A stretch of DNA of 64,000 nucleotides. It comes from Pseudomonas schmalbachii. Lineage in GTDB: Bacteria > Pseudomonadota > Gammaproteobacteria > Pseudomonadales > Pseudomonadaceae. The first letter of the stretch is position 1. The number at the start of each line of letters is the position of its first letter. Below the pieces are notes generated by a model. It searched no databases, had not been told where the DNA came from, and saw nothing but the letters and a program-made list of their open reading frames with translations. The position numbers and the translations under genes were made by a program. Shown in pieces: positions 26,703-38,088 of this stretch. The stretch is from the NCBI RefSeq assembly GCF_017589465.1, contig NZ_JAELYA010000004.1, forward strand, positions 310,001 through 374,000, read 5' to 3'.

Positions 26703-27854
26703 GTGGATTTCAGATTCAGCGATGAGCAACAGATGCTGCGCGACATGCTCGCGCGCTATCTGGACGAACAGTACGGCTTCGACAAACGCATGGCGGCCGT
26801 GGGTTCGGCGCAGGGCTGGCGTCCGGAGTGCTGGCAGGCCTTCGCCGGCGAGCTGGGCATTCTCGCCGCCGCCTTCCCCGAGTCGTTCGGCGGTCTCGGC
26901 GGCGGTGCCATCGAGAACCAGATCGTCATGGAAGCCTTCGGCCGTTCCCTGGTGCTGGAGCCGTACCTGTCCACCGTGGTGCTCGGCGGCGGGCTGCTCA
27001 AGCACGCCGGCGGCGAGCTGGCCGAACGGATCATTCCCGCCATCGTGGCCGGCGACGTGCGTATTGCCTGGGCGCAGGGCGAGGCCGGCAGCCGGCATTG
27101 CCTGCACGATATCGACGTCCGCGCGCGGCGCTCTGGCGATGCCTACGTACTGAGCGGCCACAAGACCGTGGTGCTCGGCGCGCCGTGGGCGACCCACCTG
27201 CTGGTGACTGCGCGCACGTCCGGCGAACGCCGCGACCGCGACGGCATCAGCCTGCTGCTGGTCGAGCGGAACGCCGCCGGCATTCGCACCCAGGATTACC
27301 CCACCGTCGATGGCGGACGGGCCTCGGAAGTCTGGTTCGACGATGTCCGCGTGCCGGCTTGCGCACTGATCGGTGAGCAGGACAACGGCCTGCCGCTGCT
27401 CGAAACGGTATTCGACGAGGCCGTGCTGGCGCTGTGCGCCGAGGCGGTCGGGGTGATGCAGAAGATGCTCGCCGACACCATCGCCTACGCGAAGGAGCGC
27501 AAGCAGTTCGGCGTGCCGATCGGTTCGTTCCAGGCCCTGCAGCACCGCATGGTCGACATGCATATCCACATCGAACAGGCCTCGGCGCTGACCTGGCTGG
27601 CGGCCATGCAGCTCGATGCCCCGGCGCGCGAACGCGCACGGGCCGCCAGCGCCGCCAAGGTGCGGGTCGGCAGGGCGCTCAAGGCCGTCGGCCAGGGCGC
27701 GGTGCAGATCCATGGCGGCATGGGCATCACCGAGGAACTGGCGGTGGGGCACTACTTCAAGCGCGCGACCGTGATCGAGCAGCAGTTCGGTTCGGTCGAT
27801 CATCACCTGCGCCGTTACGCCGGGCTGGCCGGGGAGGTTTCCCATGAATCTTGA
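26703..27854 (+). CDS. Acyl-CoA dehydrogenase, small subunit of pair 1
   Basis: 383 residues from GTG 26703, chosen because GGAGGAACGCGCG lies just upstream and the product then begins MDFRFSDEQQMLRD, parallel to the paralogue at 31985. An in-frame ATG at 26688 is the alternative. ACAD fold: ELGILAAAFPESFGGLGG, AQGEAGSRHC, then KQFGVPIGSFQALQHRMVDM and LHG-type IHGGMGITEELAVGHYFKRA. The C-terminus lacks the usual catalytic YxGxxxIQ segment. This is the hallmark of the partner subunit in ChsE-like alpha2beta2 dehydrogenases. Overlaps the next gene by 11 bp, fitting a heteromeric complex. Confidence 0.87.
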   Translation: MDFRFSDEQQMLRDMLARYLDEQYGFDKRMAAVGSAQGWRPECWQAFAGELGILAAAFPESFGGLGGGAIENQIVMEAFGRSLVLEPYLSTVVLGGGLLKHAGGELAERIIPAIVAGDVRIAWAQGEAGSRHCLHDIDVRARRSGDAYVLSGHKTVVLGAPWATHLLVTARTSGERRDRDGISLLLVERNAAGIRTQDYPTVDGGRASEVWFDDVRVPACALIGEQDNGLPLLETVFDEAVLALCAEAVGVMQKMLADTIAYAKERKQFGVPIGSFQALQHRMVDMHIHIEQASALTWLAAMQLDAPARERARAASAAKVRVGRALKAVGQGAVQIHGGMGITEELAVGHYFKRATVIEQQFGSVDHHLRRYAGLAGEVSHES

Positions 27855-29067
27855 GTATTCCGCCGGGGAGCAGCGCTTCCGCGAGGAAGTCCGCGCCTGG
27901 ATCGACGAGGCCTACGACGCCGAACTGCGCGAGATGATGGCGCAGTCGAAGAATGGCTACCTGGACAAGGAAGGCCAGCGCTGCTGGCAGAAGAAGCTGC
28001 ATGCGCGCGGCTGGGCCGCACCGGACTGGCCGGCCGAATACGGCGGCCCGGGCTGGACGCCGACCGAGCGCTTCCTGTTCCAGAGCGAGATCGCCGCGGC
28101 CGGCTGCCCACGGGTTGTGCCCATGGGGCTGAAGATGGTCGCCCCGGTGATCATGCGTTTCGGCACCGAGCTGCAGAAGGCGCGCTTCCTGCCGCCGACC
28201 CTGTCGTCCGACATCTTCTGGTGCCAGGGCTATTCCGAGCCCGGCTCGGGCTCCGATCTGTCGTCGCTGCAGATGAAGGCGGTGCGCGACGGCGACCACT
28301 ACGTGCTGAACGGCTCGAAGATCTGGACCACCCACGCGCAGTGGGCCGACTGGATGTTCTGCCTGGTGCGCACCAGCCGCGACGGCAGCAAGCAGGCGGG
28401 GATTTCCTTCCTGCTGGTGGAGATGAAGACGCCGGGCATCACGGTCGATCCGCTGCCGCTGCTGGACGGGCCGATGCCCGGCGAGCAGGAGGTCAACCAG
28501 GTGTTCTTCGAGGACGTGCGCGTCCCTCTGGAGAACCTGATCGGCGAGGAAGGCCAGGGCTGGACCTGCGCCAAGTACCTGCTGGAGTTCGAACGCGGCG
28601 GCGCCTACGGCCCGACGCTGCGCTACCAGCTGGAGAAGGTCCGGCAGATCGCCGCCCGGCAGCCGGCCGACGATGGTGGCCGGCTGATCGACGACGCGAG
28701 TTTCCGCCGCAAGCTGCTGGAGCTGGAAATCCAGGTCGAGGCGGTGGATGCCGCCGAACTGCGGCTGTTCTCCGGCGTCAGCTCCGGGGCCTCGATCGGC
28801 GCCGCGTCGAGCATGGTCAAGCTGGCCGGCACGGAAACCCTGCAGGCGATCAGCGAGCTGGCGGTGGAGGCGGTCGGGCCGCAGGGCTGGCCGTTCATCC
28901 GCGACACCTGGGCCGAAGTCCAGGGCCGCGCCGCCGCGCCGCGTCCCGGTCCGGATTACGCCGGGGCGCTGCTGCCGCGCTACTTCAACTACCGCAAGAC
29001 GTCGATCTACGGCGGCTCCAGCGAGATCCAGCGCAACATCATCGCCAAGCAGGTGCTGGGCCTGTAG
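27844..29067 (+). CDS. Acyl-CoA dehydrogenase, large subunit of pair 1
   Basis: 407 residues. ACAD with FAD/substrate motifs WCQGYSEPGSGSDLSSLQ and GSKIWTTHAQWADWMFCLVR, and the putative catalytic base Glu250 in KYLLEFERGGAYG. The C-terminal motif is IYGGSSEIQRNI, with Gly near residue 390 where MCAD carries its catalytic Glu, so the base is expected on the earlier helix as in isovaleryl-CoA and ChsE-type enzymes. With the upstream overlapping subunit it should desaturate an acyl-CoA and pass electrons to ETF. Close in layout to FadE26/FadE29-type steroid side-chain dehydrogenases. Confidence 0.9.
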   Translation: MNLEYSAGEQRFREEVRAWIDEAYDAELREMMAQSKNGYLDKEGQRCWQKKLHARGWAAPDWPAEYGGPGWTPTERFLFQSEIAAAGCPRVVPMGLKMVAPVIMRFGTELQKARFLPPTLSSDIFWCQGYSEPGSGSDLSSLQMKAVRDGDHYVLNGSKIWTTHAQWADWMFCLVRTSRDGSKQAGISFLLVEMKTPGITVDPLPLLDGPMPGEQEVNQVFFEDVRVPLENLIGEEGQGWTCAKYLLEFERGGAYGPTLRYQLEKVRQIAARQPADDGGRLIDDASFRRKLLELEIQVEAVDAAELRLFSGVSSGASIGAASSMVKLAGTETLQAISELAVEAVGPQGWPFIRDTWAEVQGRAAAPRPGPDYAGALLPRYFNYRKTSIYGGSSEIQRNIIAKQVLGL

Positions 29068-29184
29068 GGCGCACTTTTCCGAGGTATTCCCATGAGCGTC
29101 ATGGACCAGTCCGTCACCGGCATTCCGCCATGCACGAGAAGACGCTCGCCAGCCGCAATTCTTGAATCAACCAGGAGTCATTCC

Positions 29185-29565
29185 ATGTCCGCCAATGAAC
29201 GGCCGTCAGGCCCCGAGGCGCAGTACCAGGCCTTCCTTGACCAGGGCCGCTTCATGCTGCAGCGCAGCGTTTCCACCGGCCGCTACGTGTTCTATCCGCG
29301 CGTGCTGATTCCCGGCACCGGCGAGACCGATCTGGAATGGGTGGCAGCCAAGGGCACCGGCACTATCTATGCGATCACCGTCAACCGCGCGCGCAACGGC
29401 AGCCACAACGTGGCGCTGATCGACCTCGACGAGGGCGTGCGCATGATGTCGCGCATCGAGGGTGTGGAGACGGCGCCCATCGGCAGCCGGGTCAAGGCAC
29501 GCATCGCCCTGGTGGATGGCGTGGCAGGCGTGGTGTTCGACCTGATCGAAGGGGAAGCGGCATGA
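29185..29565 (+). CDS. DUF35 OB-fold protein lacking its zinc-ribbon cysteines
   Basis: 126 residues from ATG 29185 (CCAGGAGTCATTCC upstream). DUF35 layout: helical N-terminus, rubredoxin-like loop, then OB fold (GTGTIYAITVNRAR; NVALIDLDEGVRMMSRI; IGSRVKARIALV). Typical members have two CxxC pairs binding zinc before and after FYPR; here the positions read RSVSTGRYVFYPRVLIPGTGETDLEW and the whole protein contains no cysteine. The gene overlaps the following thiolase-fold gene by 4 bp (ATGA). DUF35 proteins act as obligate partners of thiolase-like enzymes (ChsH2-Ltp2, BbsAB, IpfED). Confidence 0.85.
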   Translation: MSANERPSGPEAQYQAFLDQGRFMLQRSVSTGRYVFYPRVLIPGTGETDLEWVAAKGTGTIYAITVNRARNGSHNVALIDLDEGVRMMSRIEGVETAPIGSRVKARIALVDGVAGVVFDLIEGEAA

Positions 29566-30713
29566 ACCAGGCAATTCGCGGCAAGACCGCCATCGTCGGC
29601 ATCGGCAGCGCCGGGATCGGCGAGGCCCACGGCTTCAGCCCCATCGAACTGCTCGGCCAGGCGTCGCTGAAGGCCATCGCCGATGCCGGCCTCAAGCTCT
29701 CCGACATCGACGGCGTATTCGCCGCCACCAGTTCGCACGCCTTCCCGACCCTGTCGGTGTGCGAGTACCTGGGCATCAAGCCGAAGTTCGTCGACGGCAC
29801 CAACGTCGGCGGCTCCAGCTTCGAGATGCATTTGCTGCAGGCGACCCTGGCGCTGGAAGCCGGCCTCTGCAACGCCGCGCTGATCTGCTACGGCTCCAAC
29901 CAGCGCACCGCCGGCGGCCGGCTGGTGTCGATGAGCGAGCCGCAGTGGCACGAAACCTTCTACAAGCCGCGCCATCCGATCACGTCCTATTCGCTGGCGG
30001 CCAGCCGGCATATGTACCAGTACGGCACCACCCGCGAGCAACTGGCCGAAGTGGCGGTTTCCGCGCGCAAGTGGGCGAATCTCAACCCCGAGGCTTTCGC
30101 CCGTGGCCCGCTGTCCATCGACGACGTGATGGCCAGCCGCATGGTCAGCGACCCGCTGACTTCCGCCGACTGCTGCCTGGTCACCGACGGCGGCGGCGCC
30201 TGCGTGCTGGTGCGCGCCGACCGTGCCCGCGACCTGCCGAACGAGCCGGTGTACTTCCTCGGCGCGGCCGGTGCGCAGTGGCACCGCTCGGTGGTGTGCA
30301 TGCCCGACCTGACCGTCACCGCCGCCTCGGAAAGCGGCCCGCGCGCCATGGACATGGCCGGCGTGACGCATGCCGATGTCGACCTGGTGATGCTCTACGA
30401 CGCCTTCACCATCAACACCATCCTGTTCCTCGAAGACCTCGGCTTCTGCCCGAAGGGCGAGGGCGGGCGCTTCGTCCAGGACGGCCGCATCGCTCCCGGC
30501 GGCGCGCTGGCGGTGAACACCAACGGCGGCGGCCTGTCCTGCGTGCATCCGGGCATGTACGGCATGTTCCTGATCATCGAGGCGGTCACGCAGATCCGCC
30601 GCCAGGCCGGCGAACGCCAGCTCGGCAAATGCGACATCGCCCTGCTGCACGGCAACGGCGGCACCCTGTCGAGCCAGGTCACCGCCTTCCTCGGCAGCGC
30701 CGCGGCACTCTGA
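29562..30713 (+). CDS. Thiolase-fold protein without catalytic cysteines, candidate acyl-CoA aldolase
   Basis: 383 residues. Thiolase/SCPx fold: KTAIVGIGSAGIGEAHGFSP, SDIDGVFAATSS, GTNVGGSSFEMHLLQA, then AVNTNGGGLSCVHPGMYGMF and LLHGNGGTLSSQ at the end. The acylating cysteine position (NxxC) is Gly84 and the second cysteine position (CxGGG) is His363; only the GHP-type His (H329) remains. It therefore should not perform thiolysis; a retro-aldol cleavage as in Ltp2/ChsH2-DUF35 systems is the best-supported alternative. Coupled to the DUF35 gene by a 4-bp overlap. Confidence 0.86.
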   Translation: MNQAIRGKTAIVGIGSAGIGEAHGFSPIELLGQASLKAIADAGLKLSDIDGVFAATSSHAFPTLSVCEYLGIKPKFVDGTNVGGSSFEMHLLQATLALEAGLCNAALICYGSNQRTAGGRLVSMSEPQWHETFYKPRHPITSYSLAASRHMYQYGTTREQLAEVAVSARKWANLNPEAFARGPLSIDDVMASRMVSDPLTSADCCLVTDGGGACVLVRADRARDLPNEPVYFLGAAGAQWHRSVVCMPDLTVTAASESGPRAMDMAGVTHADVDLVMLYDAFTINTILFLEDLGFCPKGEGGRFVQDGRIAPGGALAVNTNGGGLSCVHPGMYGMFLIIEAVTQIRRQAGERQLGKCDIALLHGNGGTLSSQVTAFLGSAAAL

Positions 30714-30774
30714 TTTCCGGATAACGAGAGCCGGTCGCCAGGCCGGCAAGACAATAACGAGCGAGGACTTCCAC

Positions 30775-31971
<1,197 letters not shown>

Positions 31972-31984
31972 GAGGCAGCCGACC

Positions 31985-33127
31985 ATGGACTTCAAACTGA
32001 GCGAAGAGCAGCAGATGCTGCAGGACACCGCGGCGCGCCTGGTTCGTGATGCCTACGGTTTCGAACAACGCGAGAGCTATCGCCGCACCAAACTGGGCTA
32101 CGGCGCCGACTTCTGGGCGCAACTGGGCGAACTGGGCCTGACCGGCGTGCCGCTGCCTGAGGCCTACGGAGGTTTCGGCGGCTCCGGCGTGGACAGCATG
32201 CTGGTGATGACCGAGCTGGGCCGCGGCCTGTGCCTGGAACCCTATCTGCAATCGGTGGTGTACGCCGGCGGGCTGCTCGCCCAGCTTGGCGACGACGCGC
32301 AGAAGGACCGCCTGTTGCCCGCCGTGGCCAGCGCGCAACTGCAACTGGCGGTGGCCTTCGAGGAACCGCAGAGCCACTACCACCTGAACGACGTGCAGAC
32401 CCGCGCGGAAGCGGTGAACGGCGGCTGGCGCCTGTCCGGGCGCAAGGTCGCGGTGATCGGCGGGCACAGCGCCGGGCTGGTCCTGGTATCCGCGCGGGTA
32501 TCCGGCGGCGAGCGCGACGAGGACGGTATCGGCCTGTTCCTGGTCGATCCGCAGCAGGCCGGCGTGCGTCGCCGCGTCTACCCGACTGTCGATGGCTTCA
32601 AGGGCTGCGAGCTGTTCCTCGATGGCGCCTTCGTCGACGCCGGGAGCGTGCTGGGCGAGCCGGGCAAGGCCTTCGCCGCGCTGCGCTACCAGCAGGGCCG
32701 CGCCATCGCCGCGCAGTGCGCGGAAGCGGTCGGAGCCATGGAAGCCACCTGCGACCTGACCCTCGACTACCTGAAGACGCGCAAGCAGTTCGGCGTGGCG
32801 ATCGGCAGCTTCCAGGTCCTGCAACACCGCATGGTGGACATGCGCAGCGAACTCGACCAAGCCACCTCGATGGCCATGCTCGCCGCCTGCGCGGCCGACC
32901 AGCCGGACAGCGACGAACGCAGCCGCACCCTGGCGGCGGCCAAGTTCATCGTCACCCGCGCCGGCCGCTACATCGCCGAGCAGAGCATCCAGCTGCACGG
33001 CGGCATCGGCCTGACCGACGAATACGCCGGCTCGCACTACGCCAAGCACCTGGTGATGATCAGCCACCAGTTCGGCGACGATGACCATCATCTGCAGGCG
33101 TATAGCCGGTTGATGGAGGTTTGCTGA
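31985..33127 (+). CDS. Acyl-CoA dehydrogenase, small subunit of pair 2
   Basis: 380 residues. MDFKLSEEQQMLQDTAARL opening, ELGLTGVPLPEAYGGFGGSG, then RKQFGVAIGSFQVLQHRMVDMRSELDQA and LHGGIGLTDEYAGSHYAKHLV. It lacks the YxGxxxIQ catalytic end; in the region of the large subunits' ERxG motif it reads YQQGRAIAAQCAEAVG, with Gly instead of Glu. Probably a non-catalytic partner that completes the FAD site of the large subunit encoded just upstream. Last gene of the cluster; a REPIN-like element follows at once. Confidence 0.88.
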   Translation: MDFKLSEEQQMLQDTAARLVRDAYGFEQRESYRRTKLGYGADFWAQLGELGLTGVPLPEAYGGFGGSGVDSMLVMTELGRGLCLEPYLQSVVYAGGLLAQLGDDAQKDRLLPAVASAQLQLAVAFEEPQSHYHLNDVQTRAEAVNGGWRLSGRKVAVIGGHSAGLVLVSARVSGGERDEDGIGLFLVDPQQAGVRRRVYPTVDGFKGCELFLDGAFVDAGSVLGEPGKAFAALRYQQGRAIAAQCAEAVGAMEATCDLTLDYLKTRKQFGVAIGSFQVLQHRMVDMRSELDQATSMAMLAACAADQPDSDERSRTLAAAKFIVTRAGRYIAEQSIQLHGGIGLTDEYAGSHYAKHLVMISHQFGDDDHHLQAYSRLMEVC

Positions 33128-33131
33128 GCTT

Positions 33132-33250
33132 CCCCTCACCCCAGCCCTCTCCCAAGGGAGAGGGGGCGGTGGGGAGTCGCCGGTTGGCACAGTGTTTCGC
33201 TTGATGCCGGACAACCCCCTCTCCCTCCGGGAGAGGGCAGGGGTGAGGGG
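33132..33250. repeat. REPIN-like paired repeat, 119 bp
   Basis: Arms CCCCTCACCCCAGCCCTCTCCC-like and GGGAGAGGGCAGGGGTGAGGGG with spacer GGTTGGCACAGTGTTTCGC. It occupies the whole gap between two convergent genes and ends 5 bp before the permease stop, so it may act as a bidirectional hairpin terminator. Confidence 0.85.
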
Positions 33251-33255
33251 CTGCC

Positions 33256-34578
33256 TTAGTCCCGGTCGATCAGCGAAGTATCCCGGGTATCCGGCATGAA
33301 CATGTACACCAGCAGCGAAACGGCGATGCCGGCCGTGATGTACCAGAAGAAGCCCGACTCGTTGCCCACGCTCTTGAACCACAGCGCCACGTATTCCACG
33401 GTTCCGCCAGCCACCGACTGGGTCAGCGCATAGGGCAGGCCGACGCCGATGGCGCGGATTTCCGCCGGGAACAGTTCGGCCTTCACGATGGCGTTGACCG
33501 AGGTGTAGCCGCTGACGATCACCAGGGCGAACATGATCAGCGCGAACGCGCCCCACATGCTGGTGACGCTCTGCAGCATGCTGAGGATCGGGATGGTGCA
33601 CAGGGTGCCCATCACGCCGAAACCGAGCAGCAGCGGACGACGGCCGACGCGGTCGGAGAGGGCGCCCATGATCGGCTGCAGCAGCATGAAGAGGAACAGC
33701 GAGGCGGCCGAGATCATCGTCGCGTCGGCCTTGCTCATCTGCACCGTGTTCACCAGGTACTTCTGCATGTAGGTGGTGTAGGTGTAGAACGCCAGGCTGC
33801 CGCCGAGGGTCAGGCCGATCACGGTCAGCACCGCCTTCGGGTGGCGCAGCAGGGTGCGCAGCACGCCTTCCTTCTTCTCGCGCTTCTGCGACTTGGTGAA
33901 GGACTCGGTTTCCTCCATGCCGCGACGCAGCCACAGGGCGACAATCGCGCAGGCCGCGCCGATGAAGAACGGAATGCGCCAGCCCCAGGTTTCCAGCTGC
34001 TCGGTGGTCAGCACGTTCTGCAGCAGGATCAGCACGCCGAGGGCCAGCAACTGGCCGGAAATCAGCGTCACGTACTGGAAGCTGGCGAAGAAGCCGCGAC
34101 GCTCCTTGCCGGCCATCTCCGACAGGTAGGTCGCCGATGTGCCGTACTCACCGCCGACCGACAGGCCCTGCAGCAATCGCGCGAACACCAGCAGCGCCGG
34201 CGCGGCGACGCCGATGCTGGCGTAGCCCGGAGTGACGGCGATGATCAGCGAGCCGAAGCACATCAGCAGCACCGACAGCAGCAGCGCGGCCTTGCGCCCC
34301 TTGCGGTCGGCATACACGCCCATCAGCCAGCCGCCGATCGGACGCATGAGGAAGCCGATGGCGAACACGGCGGCGGTGTTCAGCAGTTGTGCGGTGAGGT
34401 CGCCCTGCGGGAAGAAGGCCTTGGCGAAGTACAGCGAGAAGGCGGCGTAGACGTACCAGTCGTACCACTCGACCAGGTTGCCGACCGAGCCGCTGAAGAT
34501 CGAGCGGAGTTGTTGCGCAGTGGTTTTCGGCGTGGCCGAGGCTACGGCAGTGGTGGAAAGGGTGGTGGAAGTGTCCAT
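33256..34578 (-). CDS. KgtP-type 2-oxoglutarate/H+ symporter (MHS family, MFS)
   Basis: 440 residues from ATG 34578 (AGAGGATTCGTG upstream; an earlier ATG at 34596 is less well placed). Twelve membrane segments. Very close in pattern to E. coli KgtP: GNLVEWYDWYVYAAFSLYFAK, GFLMRPIGGWLMGVYADRKGRK, RLLQGLSVGGEYGTSATYLSE, FASFQYVTLISGQLLALG, FYTYTTYMQKYLVNT and IKAELFPAE-like VKAELFPAEIRAIGVGL. Imports 2-oxoglutarate or related C5 dicarboxylates with protons at the inner membrane. Preceded by a sigma-54 promoter and next to a sigma-54 activator system, as expected for the MifSR-controlled permease of P. aeruginosa (PA5530). Confidence 0.88.
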   Translation of the reverse strand: MDTSTTLSTTAVASATPKTTAQQLRSIFSGSVGNLVEWYDWYVYAAFSLYFAKAFFPQGDLTAQLLNTAAVFAIGFLMRPIGGWLMGVYADRKGRKAALLLSVLLMCFGSLIIAVTPGYASIGVAAPALLVFARLLQGLSVGGEYGTSATYLSEMAGKERRGFFASFQYVTLISGQLLALGVLILLQNVLTTEQLETWGWRIPFFIGAACAIVALWLRRGMEETESFTKSQKREKKEGVLRTLLRHPKAVLTVIGLTLGGSLAFYTYTTYMQKYLVNTVQMSKADATMISAASLFLFMLLQPIMGALSDRVGRRPLLLGFGVMGTLCTIPILSMLQSVTSMWGAFALIMFALVIVSGYTSVNAIVKAELFPAEIRAIGVGLPYALTQSVAGGTVEYVALWFKSVGNESGFFWYITAGIAVSLLVYMFMPDTRDTSLIDRD

Positions 34579-34635
34579 CACGAATCCTCTTGTCATTGTT
34601 GTAGGGACGCGTCGAGGCGACCGTGATCAGGCAAT

Positions 34636-34651
34636 GGCAAGAGCTGTGCCA
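34636..34651 (-). promoter_or_regulatory. Sigma-54 promoter of the KgtP-type permease
   Basis: On the minus strand: TGGCAC-AGCTC-TTGCC, an exact -24/-12 spacing match to the TGGCAC-N5-TTGC consensus. Predicted transcription start near 34625, about 47 bases before the ATG. The sigma-54 activator gene is about 300 bp away. Confidence 0.8.
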
Positions 34652-34700
34652 GCTACGAAATGGCCGGAATAGAGCGGTTCGTTGGCGTTGGAGCGGGATC

Positions 34701-34758
34701 GATGAGCGGAAAATTGCCGATCGGCAAAGGGGTGATAAGCGGAAATCCGCCGATGCGG
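34701..34758. promoter_or_regulatory. Tandem upstream boxes, candidate activator (MifR-like) sites
   Basis: GATGAGCGGAAA (34701-34712) and GATAAGCGGAAA (34734-34745) are direct repeats exactly 33 bp apart, three helical turns. The first continues into the palindrome TTGCCGATCGGCAA (34714-34727), the second into TCCGCCGATGCGG. They lie about 75-130 bp upstream of the predicted sigma-54 start, the usual place for enhancer sites. Confidence 0.6.
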
Positions 34759-34764
34759 CCTTAT

Positions 34765-34864
34765 CGTTCCCCACGCTCCCGCGTGGGAATGCATCCCTGG
34801 ACGCTCCTGCGTCCGGACGCGGAGCGTCCAAGGCGGCGCTCCCACGCAGGAGCGTGGGAGCGAT
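34765..34864. repeat. REP family F (CCCACGCTCCCGCGTGGGA) cluster
   Basis: CCCACGCTCCCGCGTGGG, then GGACGCTCCTGCGTCC and GGACGCGGAGCGTCC, then GCTCCCACGCAGGAGCGTGGGAGC: four nested or adjacent palindromes forming one large inverted structure. Seen only once in this window. Confidence 0.85.
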
Positions 34865-34908
34865 TGGTAATTCGCCGATAGAGGCCGTGCATCCTACGGG
34901 GGCGTACC

Positions 34909-34930
34909 GTAGGGCGGGTGCAACCCGCCA
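34909..34930. repeat. REP family A, single arm
   Basis: GTAGGGCGGGTGCAACCC without its inverted partner, 18 bp before the 3' end of the response-regulator gene. The 369-bp gap here otherwise holds the sigma-54 promoter, the tandem boxes and the family F cluster. Confidence 0.75.
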
Positions 34931-34947
34931 ATCCGGCGGCGGCGGAT

Positions 34948-36266
<1,319 letters not shown>

Positions 36267-36270
<4 letters not shown>

Positions 36271-38030
36271 TCTCTCTCCTCACCCAGGTCGGCCGGCAGG
36301 CGCAGGCTGAAGCACGCGCCGCCGTCGCGGTTGCCGGCTTCCAGGCTGCCGCCGGTTTCCATGACGATGCCATAGGATACCGCCAGCCCGAGGCCCAGGC
36401 CTTCGCCCACCGGCTTGGTGGTGAAGAACGGGTCGAACACGCTGGCGAGGTGCTCGGCGGCGATCCCGCCACCGCTGTCGATGACCTCCAGCAGCCAGTG
36501 TCCGCGCTGCGGGCGGATGTTCACCCGGAGCTGCCGCCGCGGCTTGTCGGCCATGGCGTCGAGGGCGTTGCGCAGCAGGTTGACCAGCACCTGTTCCAGG
36601 CGGATCGCGTCACCACGTACCCAGGCCGGCCGCGCCAGGTCCAGATGCAGTTCCACCGCCTCGTTGCGCAGGCGCGCTTCCAATAACTGCAGGGCGCGGT
36701 CGACCACCTGCGCCAGATCGAGACGTTCGCGCAGGCCGCCAGGACTCTTGCGGGCGAAGGTCTTCAGGTGGCCGGTGAGCGCGGCCATGCGCTCCAGTTG
36801 CTCGTCGAGACGCTGCAGCACGCCGGCCGCCTGCTCCTCTTGGCCCTGTTCGAGGAGAAGGCGCAGGGTCGCCAGCTGCATGCGCTGGGCAGTCAGCGGC
36901 TGGTTGATCTCGTGGGCCAGCGCGGCGGACATCTGCCCCAGCGCCGCCAGCTTGGCCGCCTGCACCAGTCCTTCCTGTGCGGTGCGCAGGGCGGCGGTGC
37001 GTTCCTCGACCAGTCGCTCCAGTTCCTCCCGGCTGCGCTGGCGCAGGCGCGCGAGACGCCAGCGCTGGTGCAGGAACAGGCCGAGGAAGACCAGCGCCAG
37101 CCACGCCCCGGCAGCGCCCAGGGCGACGCCGCGTCCGGCCTGGATCGCCTCGCGCGGCTGGCGCAGCAGGTGCAGGGTCCAGCCTTCGGAGGGCAGCGGC
37201 AGGCTCTGCCAGAGATAGTCGCGCTGGCCTTCCGGTCCGCTGACCCGCTCCATCCGGCTGTGCGCGCCGAGGGATTCCAGGGTGCGATGCTCCAGGGCCT
37301 GCAGCGGCTGCTTGTCGTACTGGCGGGTGGACGTCAGTTCGGCGCGCTCGGCGGCGGTCAGCGCGCGCAACTCGCGGTAGCGCCAGCCGGGGCGGTTGGC
37401 GAGGAAGGCGATGTCCTTGGCGTCGCTGATCAGCAGCAGGTCCGGCCCGGCGCTCCATTCGCGCTCCAGCTCGGTCAGCTCCAGGCGCACGACGATGGCG
37501 CCGAGGAAGTTGCCGTCGTCGTCCAGCACCGCGCTGGAGAGGAAGTAACCGGGCGTGCCGGTGACCACCCCGACCGCATAGAAACGCCCGGTGCCCTTGC
37601 CGCGGGTTTCCAGGAAGTAGGGGCGGAAGCCGAAGTTGTGGCCGACGTAGCTGGTCGGCGTCCGCCAGTTGCTCGCCGCCACCGCCAGCCCGTCGCGGTC
37701 GAGCAGTTCGAGGGTCGAGGAGCCGGCGGCGCCGTTGATCCGCTCCAGCTTGAGGTTCAACCGCTGCTGCAGCTCGCCTGCCACCGGCCCGCGCAGGGCA
37801 ACGCGCAGGTCCGGGTCGAGGGCCAGCACCGCCGGCAGCGAGCGATAGCGGTCGATCAGCGTGCGTAGCGCGCCGGCATACAGTCCGAGCTGTTCCTCGG
37901 ACTGCGCGCTGGCCGCCTGCAACGCGCGCTGCTCGGCCTGGCGCTGCGCCAGTCCGCCGACCAGCAGCATGCCGGCGAGGATGGCCAGCACGGCGAGGGT
38001 CAGGCGCAGCGGTCTGTTCAGTTGGAGCAT
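36267..38030 (-). CDS. Sensor histidine kinase (MifS/DctB-like)
   Basis: 587 residues from ATG 38030 (AGGATTGCCG upstream). N-terminal helix (LTLAVLAILAGMLLVGGLAQ), periplasmic double-Cache-type sensor (about residues 35-275, including RTPTSYVGHNFGFRPYFLE and FYAVGVVTGTPGYFLSSAVL), second helix (VALGAAGAWLALVFLGLFLH), then coiled coil and kinase: H-box ALAHEINQPLTAQRMQL, N-box LVNLLRNALDAM, G-boxes DSGGGIA and GLGLGLAVSYGIV. This sensor type binds dicarboxylates directly. Phosphorylates the regulator encoded next (4-bp overlap). Nearest recognised systems: MifSR (2-oxoglutarate) and DctBD (C4 acids); the permease type favours 2-oxoglutarate. Confidence 0.88.
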
Positions 38031-38088
38031 CGGCAATCCTGCCCGGCTGGTCGGCGAAATTGGCGATGATAGCCGCTGTGGCGCCCGC

